Shown here in pieces: positions 38,823-53,166 of a DNA stretch of 64,000 bases. The notes beneath the pieces are model-generated. The model had not been told where the DNA came from. It saw only the letters and a program-made list of their open reading frames with translations, and did not search any database. Source of the DNA: Rahnella bonaserana. GTDB lineage: Bacteria; Pseudomonadota; Gammaproteobacteria; Enterobacterales; Enterobacteriaceae. A program made the position numbers and the translations under genes. The DNA is taken from assembly GCF_019049675.1 (NCBI RefSeq), contig NZ_JAFMOW010000063.1:186001-250000 (forward strand), read 5' to 3'. Position 1 is the first letter of the stretch; the number at the start of each line of letters is the position of its first letter.

Positions 38823-40946
38823 TTATTCTGCTGCAGGTTGCTCAGTTGTTTCGTCCTGAGAAGGTGCGGTAGCTTCTTTGATGCTCAGACGCACACGACC
38901 CTGACGGTCAACTTCGAGAACCTTAACCGGTACTTCCTGACCCATCTGCAGGTAATCAGTCACTTTCTCTACACGCTTGTCAGCGATTTGAGAAATGTGT
39001 ACCAGACCTTCTTTACCGCCGCCGATGGCAACAAACGCACCAAAGTCTACGATACGGGTCACTTTACCCTGATAGATACGGCCAACTTCGATTTCAGCAG
39101 TGATCTCTTCGATACGACGGATAGCGTATTTCGCTTTCTCGCCGTCGGTTGCTGCGATTTTCACAGTACCGTCATCTTCGATTTCGATGGTGGTGCCGGT
39201 TTCTTCAGTCAGCGCACGGATTACAGAACCACCTTTACCGATCACGTCCTTGATTTTGTCCGGGCTGATCTTGATGGTGTGAATACGTGGAGCAAACTGC
39301 GAGATATCGCCACGTGGTGTGCTGATAGCCTGTTCCATCACGCCCAGAATGTGCAGACGCGCACCCTTAGCCTGGTTCAGAGCCACCTGCATGATTTCGC
39401 GGGTGATACCTTCGATTTTAATGTCCATCTGCAGCGCGGTGATACCGTCGCGGCTACCGGCTACTTTAAAGTCCATGTCGCCCAGATGATCTTCGTCACC
39501 CAGAATGTCGGACAGAACGATAAAGCTTTCGCCTTCTTTAACCAGACCCATTGCGATACCCGCAACAGCGGCTTTAATTGGCACGCCTGCATCCATCAGG
39601 GCCAGAGATGCGCCACAAACAGAAGCCATTGAAGATGAACCGTTAGATTCAGTGATTTCAGAAACCACACGTACGGTGTACGGGAAGTCTTCTGGTTTTG
39701 GCATCATCGCCAGTACGCCACGTTTAGCAAGACGGCCATGGCCAATCTCACGACGTTTTGGCGAACCTACCATACCGGTCTCACCAACAGAGTACGGAGG
39801 GAAGTTGTAGTGGAACAGGAAGCTGTCAGTTTTCTCGCCCATCAGCTCATCAAGGTTCTGTGCATCACGGGCAGTACCCAGAGTTGCAGTAACCAGTGCC
39901 TGAGTTTCACCACGAGTGAACAGTGCAGAACCGTGAGTACGCGGCAGAACACCAGTACGCACATCCAGACCACGGATCATGTCTTTTTCGCGGCCATCGA
40001 TACGTGGCTCGCCACGCAGAACACGGCTACGAACCACGTTCTTCTCAATGCTGCCCAGAATGTCAGAGATTTCGCCAGCGTCCAGAGTTTCGTCTTCAGC
40101 TTGCAGAGCCTGAACAACGTCAGATTTGATGACGTTAATCTGGTTGTAACGCTCTTGTTTCTCGGTGATCAGGTACGCATCACCCAGACGGGATTCAGAC
40201 AGTGCAGCTACGCGAGCGTGCAGCTCAGCGTTAACCACTTCTGGCTGCCAGTCCCATTTTGGCTTACCGGCTTCAGCAACCAGTGAGTTGATGTTGTCGA
40301 TAACGATTTGTTGTTGTTCGTGGCCGAATACGACCGCGCCCAGCATCTGATCTTCGCTCAACACTTCAGCTTCAGATTCAACCATCAGAACCGCGCCCTG
40401 AGTACCGGCAACAACCAGGTCCAGACGGCTTGTTTTCAGCTCATCTGCGGTTGGGTTCAGAACATACTGGTCGTTGATGTAACCAACGCGTGCAGCACCA
40501 ATTGGGCCATTGAATGGAATACCAGACAGGCTAAGGGCTGCAGACGCACCGATCATCGCAACGATGTCAGGGTTAACTTGTGGGTTCAGGGAAACTACAG
40601 TCGCGATAACCTGAACTTCATTCAGGAAGGAGTCCGGGAACAGAGGACGAATCGGACGGTCAATCAGACGTGAAGTCAGAGTTTCGCCTTCACTTGGACG
40701 TCCTTCACGACGGAAGAAGCTACCCGGGATACGACCAGCAGCGTAAGTACGCTCCTGATAGTTAACAGTCAGCGGGAAGAAGCTCTGACCTGGTTTAGCT
40801 TTTTTCTGGCCAACAACGGTAACGAATACCGCGGTGTCGTCCATGCTGACCATAACAGCGGCAGTTGCCTGACGAGCCATCATGCCGGTTTCCAGCGTAA
40901 CGGTGTGCTGGCCGTATTGGAATTTACGAATAGTCGGATTAAGCAA
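38823..40946 (-). CDS. pnp: Polynucleotide phosphorylase
   Basis: PNPase degrades RNA 3' to 5' with phosphate and is part of the RNA degradosome. The 707-residue protein has two RNase PH domains ([10 protein letters not shown] in the first, [17 protein letters not shown] in the second), then a KH domain ([15 protein letters not shown]) and an S1 domain ([13 protein letters not shown]). The start is TTG, as in E. coli, preceded by AGGA. Expression is probably autoregulated through the leader hairpin upstream. Confidence 0.98.
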   Translation of the reverse strand: MLNPTIRKFQYGQHTVTLETGMMARQATAAVMVSMDDTAVFVTVVGQKKAKPGQSFFPLTVNYQERTYAAGRIPGSFFRREGRPSEGETLTSRLIDRPIRPLFPDSFLNEVQVIATVVSLNPQVNPDIVAMIGASAALSLSGIPFNGPIGAARVGYINDQYVLNPTADELKTSRLDLVVAGTQGAVLMVESEAEVLSEDQMLGAVVFGHEQQQIVIDNINSLVAEAGKPKWDWQPEVVNAELHARVAALSESRLGDAYLITEKQERYNQINVIKSDVVQALQAEDETLDAGEISDILGSIEKNVVRSRVLRGEPRIDGREKDMIRGLDVRTGVLPRTHGSALFTRGETQALVTATLGTARDAQNLDELMGEKTDSFLFHYNFPPYSVGETGMVGSPKRREIGHGRLAKRGVLAMMPKPEDFPYTVRVVSEITESNGSSSMASVCGASLALMDAGVPIKAAVAGIAMGLVKEGESFIVLSDILGDEDHLGDMDFKVAGSRDGITALQMDIKIEGITREIMQVALNQAKGARLHILGVMEQAISTPRGDISQFAPRIHTIKISPDKIKDVIGKGGSVIRALTEETGTTIEIEDDGTVKIAATDGEKAKYAIRRIEEITAEIEVGRIYQGKVTRIVDFGAFVAIGGGKEGLVHISQIADKRVEKVTDYLQMGQEVPVKVLEVDRQGRVRLSIKEATAPSQDETTEQPAAE

Positions 40947-41024
40947 TGTAATGTCCTTTTGTATGACGCGCAGCTGTTATGACAGCAGTTCACGCCGATA
41001 GATATCCGAGCTTCTCACTACATT

Positions 41025-41090
41025 CTCGCGACTAATGACAATCCTTATATACCTGGCAATGTGGTAATAAAGTCTCTCATTAGCCGCGCG
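41025..41090 (-). promoter_or_regulatory. RNase III-type stem-loop in the pnp leader
   Basis: The arms CTCGCGACTAATGA and TCATTAGCCGCGCG form a long stem with a 39-nt loop region in the leader between rpsO and pnp. In E. coli such a stem is cut by RNase III, after which PNPase destabilises its own mRNA. The position and form agree. Confidence 0.7.
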
Positions 41091-41179
41091 AAAACATCTG
41101 TAACGGAAGTTCATGTACTTAGAATAACAACAGAAACAGCAGCCATACAGTACCCTGATTTGGCCATGCTTCCTAGAAT

Positions 41180-41202
41180 AAAGGGGCCTATTGGCCCCTT
41201 TA
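41180..41202 (-). terminator. Terminator after rpsO
   Basis: AAAGGGGCC / GGCCCCTTT with a 4-nt loop, about 20 bp past the rpsO stop, followed on the minus strand by TTTATTCT. E. coli has a leaky terminator here, with read-through into pnp. Confidence 0.8.
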
Positions 41203-41219
41203 CACTGAAACTCGCTTGA

Positions 41220-41516
<297 letters not shown>

Positions 41517-41611
41517 TTAAACGGGTGCCGATCTCTAATTCAGCAACCCAATGCATAAGCTGCGCTATTCTACCCTTTGCTATATATGATCGCAAGGTGA
41601 GCAGAAAGCGC

Positions 41612-42556
41612 TTAATCCGTGTATTCGACGACCAGACGACGCGGCGCAATGCGGCCATCATCATCAATTTCGCCTACACCGATAAACTTACGTTCTTCGC
41701 CTTCGGTGATGCGAACCATGCCACTGACCGGCGCACCAGATGCCTGAACAGGTTGACCCTGTTTGACATATCCGGCCACCACTGGCAGCAGATTCACTTC
41801 CGGGAAGTCTTCACACGCGCTGTCCATCGGCAACAACAATGGATCCAGCAGCAGGCGTGGCTCAATGCCCTGCTCTTCTGCCTGAGCGATCAGCTCATGA
41901 AGTTGTTCCATGGTAACCATACGCTCTGAAGGATAGGTTGCAACCTGCAGACGACGCAAATATGTGACGTGCGCACCACAGCCCAATTTTTCGCCCAGAT
42001 CATCCACAATCGTGCGGATGTAAGTGCCTTTGGAACAGTGGATTTCTAATTCAACCTCGAAGCCTTCCCAGCGGATGAACTTGAGTTCATACACGGTAAT
42101 GCTGCGGGATTCTCGCGGAACTTCGATGCCCTGACGCGCGTACTCGTACAGTTTTTTTCCTTCATATTTCAATGCAGAATACATGGAAGGAATTTGCTGG
42201 GTTTCCCCGCGGAAACTGTCGAGAGCATCGTCAAGTTGCTGCTGAGTGAAGGCCATTTCACGTTCACAAATGATGGAGCCTTCAGCATCTGACGTGTCCG
42301 TGCGTTGTCCCATACGGGCAATCACGCGATAACGTTTGTCAGAATCGAGCAAGAACCGGGAAAACTTGGTCGCTTCGCCTAAGCACAGCGGCAACATGCC
42401 AGTAGCTAAAGGATCGAGCGCGCCGGTATGTCCTGCCCGGTTAGCGTTATAAAGGCGTTTAACCTTTTGCAGGGCATCGTTAGAAGACAAGCCTAAAGAT
42501 TTGTCTAATAGCAGAACACCGTGTATATCACGGCCGCGGCGACGTGGGCGACTCAT
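41612..42556 (-). CDS. truB: tRNA pseudouridine-55 synthase
   Basis: TruB makes pseudouridine 55 in the T loop of tRNAs and acts as a tRNA chaperone. The 314-residue protein has the catalytic D48 in [11 protein letters not shown], then [12 protein letters not shown] and the [10 protein letters not shown] motif, with a C-terminal PUA-like domain. The start overlaps the rbfA stop as TAATG. Confidence 0.98.
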   Translation of the reverse strand: MSRPRRRGRDIHGVLLLDKSLGLSSNDALQKVKRLYNANRAGHTGALDPLATGMLPLCLGEATKFSRFLLDSDKRYRVIARMGQRTDTSDAEGSIICEREMAFTQQQLDDALDSFRGETQQIPSMYSALKYEGKKLYEYARQGIEVPRESRSITVYELKFIRWEGFEVELEIHCSKGTYIRTIVDDLGEKLGCGAHVTYLRRLQVATYPSERMVTMEQLHELIAQAEEQGIEPRLLLDPLLLPMDSACEDFPEVNLLPVVAGYVKQGQPVQASGAPVSGMVRITEGEERKFIGVGEIDDDGRIAPRRLVVEYTD

Positions 42557-42969
42557 TATGCTTCCTCGTCATCGCCTGCAGCTGAACGGCGTTCAGCATC
42601 GTTCTTCACGACGTTGGTCACCAGATTGGACATACGCATACCTTCAACCAAAGAGTTGTCGTAAGCGAAAGTCAGTTCCGGTACTACACGCAAACGCATC
42701 GCTTTGCCGATCAGCGTACGGATGAAACCTGACGCGTCCTGCAAAGCTTTGATGCCATTCTTAACACGATCAGGATCGTGATTATCTGTGGTCAGCACGT
42801 CCAGGAAGGTCACGAACACCTTGGCATACGCCAGGTCACGTGAAACTTCAACGCCTGAAACAGTCGCCATGCCTACGCGCGGGTCTTTGACTTCACGCTG
42901 TAAGATGATGGCGATTTCTTTTTGCATCTCCTGAGAGACGCGCTGAGTACGGCTAAATTCTTTTGCCAT
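42556..42969 (-). CDS. rbfA: 30S ribosome-binding factor RbfA
   Basis: RbfA is a cold-shock ribosome maturation factor for the 16S 5' end. The protein has 137 residues with the KH-like core [18 protein letters not shown] and the VPELTFAYD motif. The ATG with GAGGAG upstream gives [11 protein letters not shown], as in E. coli; an 18-residue in-frame extension is not supported. Confidence 0.98.
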   Translation of the reverse strand: MAKEFSRTQRVSQEMQKEIAIILQREVKDPRVGMATVSGVEVSRDLAYAKVFVTFLDVLTTDNHDPDRVKNGIKALQDASGFIRTLIGKAMRLRVVPELTFAYDNSLVEGMRMSNLVTNVVKNDAERRSAAGDDEEA

Positions 42970-43048
42970 GATGCTTTTCTCCTCACTTGCTCCAGACAAA
43001 TAAGGGGGCGCAAGGCCCCCCATCTGGATATCAGCTACTTCGCAAACG

Positions 43049-45742
43049 TTAAGCGATAGTACGTTTGATCTCGATGATTTCGAAGACTTCGATCACATCG
43101 CCAGTACGCACATCGTTGTAGTTCTTAACGCCGATACCACATTCCATGCCGTTACGAACTTCAGCAACGTCATCTTTGAAGCGACGCAGGGATTCCAGTT
43201 CGCCTTCGTAGATCACCACGTTTTCACGCAGTACACGGATTGGGTTGTTACGCTTGATCATACCCTCAGTCACCATACAACCTGCAATAGCACCGAATTT
43301 AGGTGACTTGAACACGTCACGAACTTCGGCCAGGCCGATGATTTGCTGTTTGTATTCTGGCGCCAACATACCGCTCATCGCCTGTTTAACTTCGTCAATC
43401 AGGTTATAGATAACGGAATAGTAACGCAGATCCAGGCTTTCGCTTTCTACGACACGGCGGGCAGAAGCATCTGCACGGACGTTGAAGCCCAGGATGATCG
43501 CGTTGGAAGCAGCGGCCAGTGTTGCGTCAGTCTCGGTGATCCCACCGACACCCATACCGACGATTTTAACTTTAACTTCGTCAGTAGACAGATTCTGCAA
43601 CGCATCGGAAATCGCTTCGCAAGAACCCTGAACGTCAGATTTCAGAACGATATTCAGTTCAGAAACTTCGCCTTCAGTCATGTTCGCGAACATGTTTTCC
43701 AGTTTAGATTTCTGCTGACGAGCCAGTTTCACTTCGCGGAATTTACCCTGACGATACAGAGCAACTTCACGAGCTTTCTTCTCGTCACGAACAACAGTCA
43801 CTTCATCACCCGCAGCCGGCACGCTGGACAGACCCAGAACTTCGACAGGGATAGAAGGACCCGCAGACGTAATGTCACGACCCATTTCGTCACGCATCGC
43901 ACGGACACGGCCGTATTCGAAGCCACACAGAATGATGTCGCCTTTGTTCAGAGTACCTTCCTGAACCAGAACGGTAGCAACCGGGCCACGACCTTTGTCC
44001 AGGAAGGACTCGATCACGACACCGCTAGCCATGCCGGTACGAACGGCTTTCAGTTCCAGAACTTCGGCTTGCAGCAAGATAGCTTGCAGCAAATCGTCAA
44101 TACCGGTACCGACTTTCGCAGAAACGTGAATGAACTGAGATTCGCCGCCCCACTCTTCCGGCATCACGCCGTACTGAGACAGTTCGGTACGAACACGGTC
44201 CGGATCTGCATCTGGCTTATCAACTTTGTTTACCGCAACCACGATTGGCACGCCAGCTGCTTTCGCATGCTGAATAGCTTCGATGGTTTGTGGCATCACA
44301 CCGTCATCTGCAGAAACGACCAGAACTACGATATCTGTTGCCTGAGCACCACGAGCACGCATTGAAGTAAATGCGGCGTGTCCCGGTGTATCCAGGAAAG
44401 TGATCATGCCGTTTTCGGTTTCTACATGGTAAGCACCGATATGCTGCGTAATACCACCGGCCTCGCCTGCTGCAACTTTCGTAGAACGAATGTAGTCGAG
44501 CAATGAGGTTTTACCGTGGTCAACGTGACCCATGATGGTCACAACCGGAGCACGTGGCTCAGCGGCAGCAGAAGAAGCTGTATCACGATCGCTCATCAGC
44601 GCTTCTTCCAGCTCGTTCTCACGACGCAGGATAACTTTGTGGCCCATTTCTTCCGCAACCAGCTGAGCAGTTTCCTGATCAATAACCTGGTTGATGGTGG
44701 CCATGGCGCCCAGTTTCATCATGGTTTTGATGACCTGAGAACCTTTAACTGCCATTTTGTTTGCCAGCTCAGCAACAGTAATGGTTTCACCCACTACAAC
44801 ATCACGGTTCACGGCAACGACAGGCTTGTTAAAGCTCTGCTGTAAGGTGCTTGGCTTACGCTTACCTTTACCGTTACGGCCAACAGCACGGGCTTCTTCG
44901 CGATCCGCTTTAGATTCGGACAGCTTGTTGCCTTTTTTCTGTTTTGTTGCTTTGCCACCGCGGGTACGGCTGCGACGTTCGCCTTCAACTTTGGCGTCAT
45001 TTTCGTCTTCAGCGGCACGAGCATGGGTAGAAGTGGTGACATGATAGTCAGCAGATTCTGATTCGCTTGGAGCGGTCGCTTCAGTCCAGACACCAGAGTC
45101 AGCCATTTTACGGGCCTCTTCTGCGATGCGCTTGGCGTTTTCTTCAATCTTACGCTGGGCTTCTTCTTCCGTTTTGCGTTTCAGCTCTGCGGCTTCAGCT
45201 TCACGGCGTGCTTTTTCTGCCTGAGCTGGTTTGGTTACTTCATCGGTATTTTGGTTGGTCACTTTATCTTTTTCCGCTGCATCACGCTTAGCTTTATCAG
45301 CGGCCTCACGTTTAGCTTGCTCTTCGGCGGCGCGTTTGGCTTTTTCCTGAGCTTCGCGCTGGGCTTGCTCTGCTGCTTCACGCTGTGCCTGTTCTTCCGC
45401 GTCACGCTTCGCCTGCTCTTCCGCTTCGGCCTGGGCAACTTCTGCCTCGGTCATATCACGTTTAACATAAGTGCGTTTCTTGCGGACCTCGATTTGCACC
45501 GATTTACTCTTCCCGCCGGTGCTCGGAATATTCAGTGTACTACGCGTTTTGCGTTGTAACGTCAGTTTGTTTGTCGCACCGGCATTTCCGCCATTCAGGT
45601 GCGCCAATAAAATTTCTTTTTCTTGCTGGGTCACAGAGTCAGCTTCGGACTTTGAGATCCCTGCATCAGCAAATTGCTGTACCAGGCGATCTACCGGTGT
45701 CTGAATCTCTGCCGCCAGCGATTTTACAGTTACATCTGTCAT
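43049..45742 (-). CDS. infB: Translation initiation factor IF-2
   Basis: IF-2 is a GTPase that places initiator tRNA on the 30S subunit. The 897-residue protein has a small N-terminal IF2N domain, a long charged Ala/Glu/Lys/Arg helix region (about 95-215), a second IF2N domain (about 315-365), the G domain ([23 protein letters not shown]), then domains II-IV. In E. coli, shorter forms start internally; an equivalent here was not verified. The nusA stop lies 24 bp upstream. Confidence 0.98.
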   Translation of the reverse strand: MTDVTVKSLAAEIQTPVDRLVQQFADAGISKSEADSVTQQEKEILLAHLNGGNAGATNKLTLQRKTRSTLNIPSTGGKSKSVQIEVRKKRTYVKRDMTEAEVAQAEAEEQAKRDAEEQAQREAAEQAQREAQEKAKRAAEEQAKREAADKAKRDAAEKDKVTNQNTDEVTKPAQAEKARREAEAAELKRKTEEEAQRKIEENAKRIAEEARKMADSGVWTEATAPSESESADYHVTTSTHARAAEDENDAKVEGERRSRTRGGKATKQKKGNKLSESKADREEARAVGRNGKGKRKPSTLQQSFNKPVVAVNRDVVVGETITVAELANKMAVKGSQVIKTMMKLGAMATINQVIDQETAQLVAEEMGHKVILRRENELEEALMSDRDTASSAAAEPRAPVVTIMGHVDHGKTSLLDYIRSTKVAAGEAGGITQHIGAYHVETENGMITFLDTPGHAAFTSMRARGAQATDIVVLVVSADDGVMPQTIEAIQHAKAAGVPIVVAVNKVDKPDADPDRVRTELSQYGVMPEEWGGESQFIHVSAKVGTGIDDLLQAILLQAEVLELKAVRTGMASGVVIESFLDKGRGPVATVLVQEGTLNKGDIILCGFEYGRVRAMRDEMGRDITSAGPSIPVEVLGLSSVPAAGDEVTVVRDEKKAREVALYRQGKFREVKLARQQKSKLENMFANMTEGEVSELNIVLKSDVQGSCEAISDALQNLSTDEVKVKIVGMGVGGITETDATLAAASNAIILGFNVRADASARRVVESESLDLRYYSVIYNLIDEVKQAMSGMLAPEYKQQIIGLAEVRDVFKSPKFGAIAGCMVTEGMIKRNNPIRVLRENVVIYEGELESLRRFKDDVAEVRNGMECGIGVKNYNDVRTGDVIEVFEIIEIKRTIA

Positions 45743-45766
45743 GCTGTTCCTTCCTGCTACAGTTTA

Positions 45767-47757
<1,991 letters not shown>

Positions 47758-47811
47758 CCCCAAGACATAAAAAAAGGGCTAAATAGCCCAGTGATTCTGT
47801 TGCCAAATAAC

Positions 47812-47838
47812 AAAAAACCCCGATAAATCGGGGCTTTA
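47812..47838 (-). terminator. Terminator between metY and rimP
   Basis: AGCCCCGAT/ATCGGGGTT with a short loop, followed on the minus strand by a run of six T. It lies downstream of metY and just upstream of rimP, so rimP expression needs read-through, as known for this operon in E. coli. Confidence 0.8.
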
Positions 47839-47887
47839 TGCAACTGGACCCTATTCGCCGCATAGCGGCTTCGGTACAACTTTCGCG

Positions 47888-47972
47888 AAGTGTTATTTCA
47901 AATAGACGCTTTCAAATTGGAACTGCAGAACATCACAGGAAGACACTGAAAGTCTATTTGAAATAAACACTT
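47888..47972 (-). repeat. Large imperfect inverted repeat in the metY trailer
   Basis: Arms of about 26 bp (47888-47914 and 47947-47972) match at all positions except a 1-nt and a 2-nt gap and enclose 32 nt. The core AGTGTT-ATTTCAAATAGAC occurs in both. Between metY and its terminator it would form a long stem in the transcript. Whether it is a processing signal or the remnant of a small mobile element is not known. Confidence 0.75.
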
Positions 47973-47980
47973 AGGGAAAG

Positions 47981-48057
<77 letters not shown>

Positions 48058-48116
48058 TCCGAAAACGTGGCAAATACTACGCCGATAATCGCTAAAAAGC
48101 AAATTATCATAAAGAT

Positions 48117-48203
48117 TGGTACCGAGGACGGGACTTGAACCCGTAAGCCCATTCGGGCACTACCACCTCAAGGTAGCGTGTCTACCAATTCCACCACCTC
48201 GGC
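48117..48203 (-). tRNA. leuU: tRNA-Leu (GAG)
   Basis: The 87-nt class II tRNA has a long variable arm (TGCCCGAATGGGCT region) and an encoded CCA. The anticodon loop TTGAGGT reads GAG. It lies between secG and metY; argG, found between metY and leuU in E. coli, is absent. Confidence 0.98.
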
Positions 48204-48289
48204 ACTCTTTTTTTTCACAATCGCTTCTACTGTCCAAGTACAAGCCACTGTTTAAAACTTTTCACTTCTTGTGATAAGAAGGTTACTGC

Positions 48290-48625
48290 TTAGTGAGGAA
48301 CGTCACTGTTAGGCGCTGCTGGAGCTGCCGGTGCAGTAGTCTGCTCAGTTTTCGCTGGCTGACTCAAGTTTTCCCACTCACTACCTTTTTGGCTTTTATT
48401 GGTGCTCATGTTCCCGAGAATCAAACTAATGATAAAGAACAGTGCTGCCAAAATGCCGGTCATACGGGTCATGAAGTTACCGGAACCACTCGAACCGAAC
48501 AATGTGCCAGAAGCACCTGCTCCGAAAGAGGCTCCCATATCAGCGCCTTTACCTTGTTGCAGCATAACCAGAGCAACAAGCCCGATTGCCACGATAAGGA
48601 AAATCACCAGAAGAGCGTCGTACAT
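48290..48625 (-). CDS. secG: Preprotein translocase subunit SecG
   Basis: The 111-residue inner-membrane protein has two helices (about 3-22 and 54-72) linked by the GASFGAGASGTLFGSSGSGNF loop in two parts. It supports SecYE-dependent export. The Pro/Ala-rich tail (TTAPAAPAAPNS) is typical of enteric SecG. leuU follows downstream. Confidence 0.97.
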   Translation of the reverse strand: MYDALLVIFLIVAIGLVALVMLQQGKGADMGASFGAGASGTLFGSSGSGNFMTRMTGILAALFFIISLILGNMSTNKSQKGSEWENLSQPAKTEQTTAPAAPAAPNSDVPH

Positions 48626-48860
48626 AGTAGTACCTGTATCCTCGCGGGTTCACCGCATGCCAATTGCTTCTCACCATTTAGCAGGTCATTCAAGGACCCA
48701 CTGAAGCGGGTGTGAATACTAACCAAAGCCGTATTGCCGTGCAAGGGCAATCTTCACCAAAATGTTCGTTTGCGGAAAAAAACGGCAAATTGTAAGAAAA
48801 ATGGCTAACAGGACGTTGTGCAGCCACCCATATCTCGAAAATTCACCGTTTTTTATCAGG

Positions 48861-50201
48861 TTACGCCTTGACCGCTTTTACAGCATCAGCGATGCGGTTA
48901 GCCAGTTTTTCAACCAGTTCTGCATCTTCGCCTTCAACCATTACACGCAGCAAAGGCTCGGTGCCTGATTTACGCAACAGTACCCGGCCGCGGCCCGCTA
49001 ACTGTTTTTCAACTTCGGCCGTAACCTGCTTAACTTCGTCGGATTCCAGCGGATCATGTTCACCGGCAAACCGGACGTTAACCAGGATTTGTGGCAGCAA
49101 TTTCATGCCGCTGCACAAATCATGCAGACTCATGTGATTACGAACCATGGCGGTAAGCACTTGCAAACCGGCCACGATGCCGTCACCGGTGGTAGTTTTA
49201 TCCAGCAGAATGATATGACCGGAGTTCTCAGCACCAATACGCCAGCCTTTTTCCTGCATTTTTTCCAGCACGTAGCGGTCGCCCACTTTCGCGCGGGTAA
49301 ACGGAATACCGAGTTGTTTTAATGCCAGTTCCAGGCCCATATTGCTCATCAGGGTGCCGACAGCGCCACCTTTCAACTGGCCCTGACGCAGACCTTCACG
49401 GGCAATGATGTAAAGGATCTGGTCACCATCGACCTTATTGCCTTCATGGTCGACCATAATCAGACGATCGCCGTCACCGTCAAATGCCAGTCCGACATGG
49501 GCTTTTTCAGCCAGAACGCGTTGCTGTAACTGACGGACGTCTGTCGCACCGCACTCTTCATTGATATTCATCCCGTCCGGGTCGCAGCCGATGGTAATCA
49601 CTTTAGCGCCCAGTTCACGCAGAACACTTGGCGCAATGTGGTAGGTCGCGCCATTGGCACAATCCACAACGATTTTCAGGCCGTTCAGGCTCAGTTCGCT
49701 CGGGAATGTCCCTTTGCAGAATTCGATATAGCGACCGGCAGCATCCACAATACGGCTGGCTTTACCCAAAGCGGCGGATTCTACGCAGGTCAGCGGTTTT
49801 TCCAGCTCAGCTTCAATGGCTTCTTCCACTTCGTCTGGCAACTTAGTGCCGTCAATAGTGAAGAATTTTATTCCGTTATCGTAAAATGGGTTATGCGAAG
49901 CAGAAATCACAATCCCGGCTTCAGCACGGAAGGTACGGGTCAGATACGCAACCGCAGGTGTAGGCATCGGACCGGTAAAGGAAGCCGACAGCCCCGCAGC
50001 AGCCAGACCGGCTTCAAGTGCAGATTCCAGCATGTAGCCGGAAATACGGGTATCTTTACCGATAATCACTTTACCCGAACCATGACGCGCTAATACTTTG
50101 CCTGCTGCCCAGCCCAGTTTGAGAACGAAATCAGGGGTGATCGGGCTGTCGCCTACTTTTCCACGTATGCCATCAGTACCAAAGTATTTACGGTTGCTCA
50201 T
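48861..50201 (-). CDS. glmM: Phosphoglucosamine mutase
   Basis: GlmM turns glucosamine 6-phosphate into the 1-phosphate for UDP-GlcNAc, hence peptidoglycan and LPS. The 446-residue protein has the phosphoserine loop VISASHNP, the metal loop DGDGDR, the sugar-binding GAENSGH and the phosphate loop [12 protein letters not shown]. It starts 2 bp after the folP stop. Confidence 0.98.
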   Translation of the reverse strand: MSNRKYFGTDGIRGKVGDSPITPDFVLKLGWAAGKVLARHGSGKVIIGKDTRISGYMLESALEAGLAAAGLSASFTGPMPTPAVAYLTRTFRAEAGIVISASHNPFYDNGIKFFTIDGTKLPDEVEEAIEAELEKPLTCVESAALGKASRIVDAAGRYIEFCKGTFPSELSLNGLKIVVDCANGATYHIAPSVLRELGAKVITIGCDPDGMNINEECGATDVRQLQQRVLAEKAHVGLAFDGDGDRLIMVDHEGNKVDGDQILYIIAREGLRQGQLKGGAVGTLMSNMGLELALKQLGIPFTRAKVGDRYVLEKMQEKGWRIGAENSGHIILLDKTTTGDGIVAGLQVLTAMVRNHMSLHDLCSGMKLLPQILVNVRFAGEHDPLESDEVKQVTAEVEKQLAGRGRVLLRKSGTEPLLRVMVEGEDAELVEKLANRIADAVKAVKA

Positions 50202-50203
50202 AA

Positions 50204-51043
50204 TTAATTTTTATCCCTTGCAGAAAGTGTCGCTTCCACGATACGCATCGCTTCGACGGTTTCTTTAACATCATGTACGCGAACTATCTGAGCTCCCTGC
50301 ATGGCAGCGATCACGGCACAGGCAATACTGCCCGTCACTCGTTTCTCCGGTGACACATGCAGCAACTGCCCTACCATAGATTTCCTCGACATCCCCACCA
50401 GAAGTGGCAACCCGAAGTGATGGAACTCAGCCAGTCTGGCGAGTAACTGGTAGTTATGTTCTAAATTTTTACCGAAACCGAAGCCCGGGTCGAGCAACAA
50501 TTTGCTTTTCGGAATGCCAGCATTCACACAACGTGCAATTTGCTCGACAAAATACTGATCTACCTGCGCAACGACGTTGTCGTATCGCGGGGCATGTTGC
50601 ATCGTTTTCGGGTCACCCTGCATGTGCATCAGACAAACGGGTAAACCCGTTTCTGCCGCAGCCTGCAATGCCCCAGGTTCCTGAAGTGAGCGAATATCGT
50701 TAATCAGATGCATACCGGCACTTGCTGCTTCGCGGATAACCGACGCCTTCGAGGTATCCACCGAAATCCAGACATCAAAACGTCGGGCAATAGCTTCTAC
50801 GACCGGCACCACACGGGCCAGCTCTTCCTCTTCACTGACTTCAGCAGCGCCGGGACGCGTTGATTCGCCGCCGATATCAAGGATTGTCGCCCCGGCATCG
50901 ACCATCGCCTGAGCGTGTCGAAGTGCAAGGTCAAGCGTGTTGTGGCGTCCGCCATCTGAAAAAGAATCCGGGGTAACATTCAGGATCCCCATCACCTGGG
51001 GAAAAGTGAGATCCAGTATCGACTCTCTGGCTGTGAGGTGCAT
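50204..51043 (-). CDS. folP: Dihydropteroate synthase
   Basis: FolP joins p-aminobenzoate to the pterin diphosphate in folate synthesis and is the sulfonamide target. The 279-residue TIM barrel has the signatures [26 protein letters not shown] and [11 protein letters not shown]. It is co-transcribed with glmM and lies after the ftsH terminator. Confidence 0.98.
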   Translation of the reverse strand: MHLTARESILDLTFPQVMGILNVTPDSFSDGGRHNTLDLALRHAQAMVDAGATILDIGGESTRPGAAEVSEEEELARVVPVVEAIARRFDVWISVDTSKASVIREAASAGMHLINDIRSLQEPGALQAAAETGLPVCLMHMQGDPKTMQHAPRYDNVVAQVDQYFVEQIARCVNAGIPKSKLLLDPGFGFGKNLEHNYQLLARLAEFHHFGLPLLVGMSRKSMVGQLLHVSPEKRVTGSIACAVIAAMQGAQIVRVHDVKETVEAMRIVEATLSARDKN

Positions 51044-51111
51044 AAATCATGTCCCTTCTGGTCGTTCGTGAGGCAGTTTCAAATTCCGAGACAAAGAATG
51101 CACGCATAAAA

Positions 51112-51133
51112 AACCCCGGGCAAGCCCGGGGTT
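51112..51133 (-). terminator. Terminator after ftsH
   Basis: AACCCCGGG / CCCGGGGTT with a 4-nt loop, then a T run on the minus strand. It lies 34 bp past the ftsH stop and before folP, so folP-glmM may depend on read-through or an own promoter. Confidence 0.85.
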
Positions 51134-51166
51134 GAGTGTTATCTGCGTTATTTTCCAACCAGCTGC

Positions 51167-53110
51167 TTATTTGCCGCTGAATTGCTCAAACATCGTGTTA
51201 CCAGGATTTGGCGTGCGAGGTTCGTCAACTGGCGTTGGCGCTTTTGGGGCACCGCCGTCGTTAGAATTATTGTTGCCGTTTTTACCGTTAGCATCATCCC
51301 AGCCAGCAGGCGGGCGAACTTCTGTGCGGTTCATCAGGTCATCAATTTGCGGTGCATCGATGGTTTCGTACTTCATCAGGGCATCTTTCATTGAATGAAG
51401 GATATCCATGTTTTCCATCAGCAACGTACGCGCACGAATGTAGTTACGTTCAACCAGAGACTTAACTTCCTGATCGATGATGCGGGCCGTTTCATCAGAC
51501 ATATGTTTAGCTTTCGCAACTGAACGACCGAGGAAGACTTCGCCTTCTTCTTCCGCATACAGCAACGGACCTAATTTCTCTGAGAAGCCCCACTGCGTAA
51601 CCATATTACGGGCAATAGAGGTGGCAACCTTAATGTCGTTGGACGCACCGGTAGACACTTTTTCCACACCGTAGATGATCTCTTCAGCAAGACGGCCACC
51701 GTACAAGGTAGAAATCTGGCTTTCGAGTTTCTGACGGCTGGCACTGATAGCATCGCCTTCAGGCAGGAAGAAGGTCACACCTAATGCACGGCCACGAGGA
51801 ATAATGGTCACTTTATGCACCGGGTCATGTTCAGGAACCAGACGACCAATAATGGCGTGGCCTGCTTCGTGATAGGCGGTGGACTCTTTCTGCGATTCAG
51901 TCATCACCATGGAACGGCGCTCAGCACCCATCATGATTTTGTCTTTGGCTTTTTCGAACTCAACCATCGACACCACACGTTTGTTGCCACGTGCAGAGAA
52001 CAATGCAGCTTCGTTAACCAGGTTAGCCAGGTCAGCACCCGAGAAACCAGGTGTACCACGGGCAATCACAGACGCATCCACATCAGTAGCCAGCGGAACG
52101 CGACGCATGTGAACTTTCAGGATCTGTTCACGACCACGAACGTCTGGCAAACCGACAACAACCTGACGGTCAAAACGGCCCGGACGCAGCAACGCAGGGT
52201 CCAGAACATCAGGACGGTTGGTTGCAGCAATAACGATGATACCTTCGTTACCTTCAAAGCCATCCATCTCAACCAACATCTGGTTCAGTGTCTGTTCACG
52301 TTCATCGTGACCACCACCTAAACCTGCACCACGCTGACGGCCAACGGCGTCGATTTCATCGATAAAGATGATACATGGGGCAGCTTTCTTCGCTTGTTCG
52401 AACATGTCACGCACACGAGATGCACCAACACCCACGAACATTTCTACGAAGTCAGAACCGGAAATCGTAAAGAATGGCACTTTGGCTTCGCCGGCAATTG
52501 CTTTCGCCAGCAAGGTTTTACCGGTACCCGGAGGACCAACCATCAGAACGCCTTTAGGAATCTTACCGCCCAGTTTCTGGAAACGGCTTGGCTCGCGCAG
52601 GTAATCTACCAGCTCGCTCACCTCTTCCTTCGCTTCGTCACAACCTGCAACGTCAGCAAACGTCGTTTTGATTTGGTCTTCCGTCAGCATGCGGGCTTTG
52701 CTTTTACCAAAGGACATTGCGCCTTTGCCACCGCCGCCCTGCATCTGTCGCATAAAGAATATCCAGACGCCAATCAGAAGCAGCATCGGGAACCATGAAA
52801 TGAAGATAGTCGCCAGGAAACTCTGCTGTTCAGGCGGTTCACCAACAACTTTCACGTTTTTGCTCAGCAGCGTATCCAGTAATTTAGGATCATTAACCGG
52901 AATATAGGTTGTGTATTTGCTGCTGTCTTTTTTGATAACGTCAATCGCACGTCCATTGATACGTACTTCACGGACCTGGTCTTGGGCCACTTCGGTTGTA
53001 AAGGTAGTGTAATCTACCTTACTGCCATTAGATTCGCTGGGACCAAAACTCTGAAATACAGACATCAATACAACTGCGATGACTAACCAGAGGATCAGGT
53101 TCTTCGCCAT
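51167..53110 (-). CDS. ftsH: ATP-dependent zinc metalloprotease FtsH
   Basis: FtsH is the membrane-bound AAA protease that degrades LpxC, sigma-32 and misassembled membrane proteins. The protein has about 647 residues: membrane helices at about 5-22 and 97-118, Walker A GPPGTGKT, Walker B FIDEID, the SRH segment RPGRFDRQ, and zinc site HEAGH. I prefer the ATG giving MAKNLILW; a TTG three codons upstream is the alternative. It follows rlmE by 56 bp. Confidence 0.97.
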   Translation of the reverse strand: MAKNLILWLVIAVVLMSVFQSFGPSESNGSKVDYTTFTTEVAQDQVREVRINGRAIDVIKKDSSKYTTYIPVNDPKLLDTLLSKNVKVVGEPPEQQSFLATIFISWFPMLLLIGVWIFFMRQMQGGGGKGAMSFGKSKARMLTEDQIKTTFADVAGCDEAKEEVSELVDYLREPSRFQKLGGKIPKGVLMVGPPGTGKTLLAKAIAGEAKVPFFTISGSDFVEMFVGVGASRVRDMFEQAKKAAPCIIFIDEIDAVGRQRGAGLGGGHDEREQTLNQMLVEMDGFEGNEGIIVIAATNRPDVLDPALLRPGRFDRQVVVGLPDVRGREQILKVHMRRVPLATDVDASVIARGTPGFSGADLANLVNEAALFSARGNKRVVSMVEFEKAKDKIMMGAERRSMVMTESQKESTAYHEAGHAIIGRLVPEHDPVHKVTIIPRGRALGVTFFLPEGDAISASRQKLESQISTLYGGRLAEEIIYGVEKVSTGASNDIKVATSIARNMVTQWGFSEKLGPLLYAEEEGEVFLGRSVAKAKHMSDETARIIDQEVKSLVERNYIRARTLLMENMDILHSMKDALMKYETIDAPQIDDLMNRTEVRPPAGWDDANGKNGNNNSNDGGAPKAPTPVDEPRTPNPGNTMFEQFSGK

Positions 53111-53166
53111 GTCACTCAAGGGATTAACCTCATATTACAACTGTGTTAACAAACAGCGTTAGGGAA

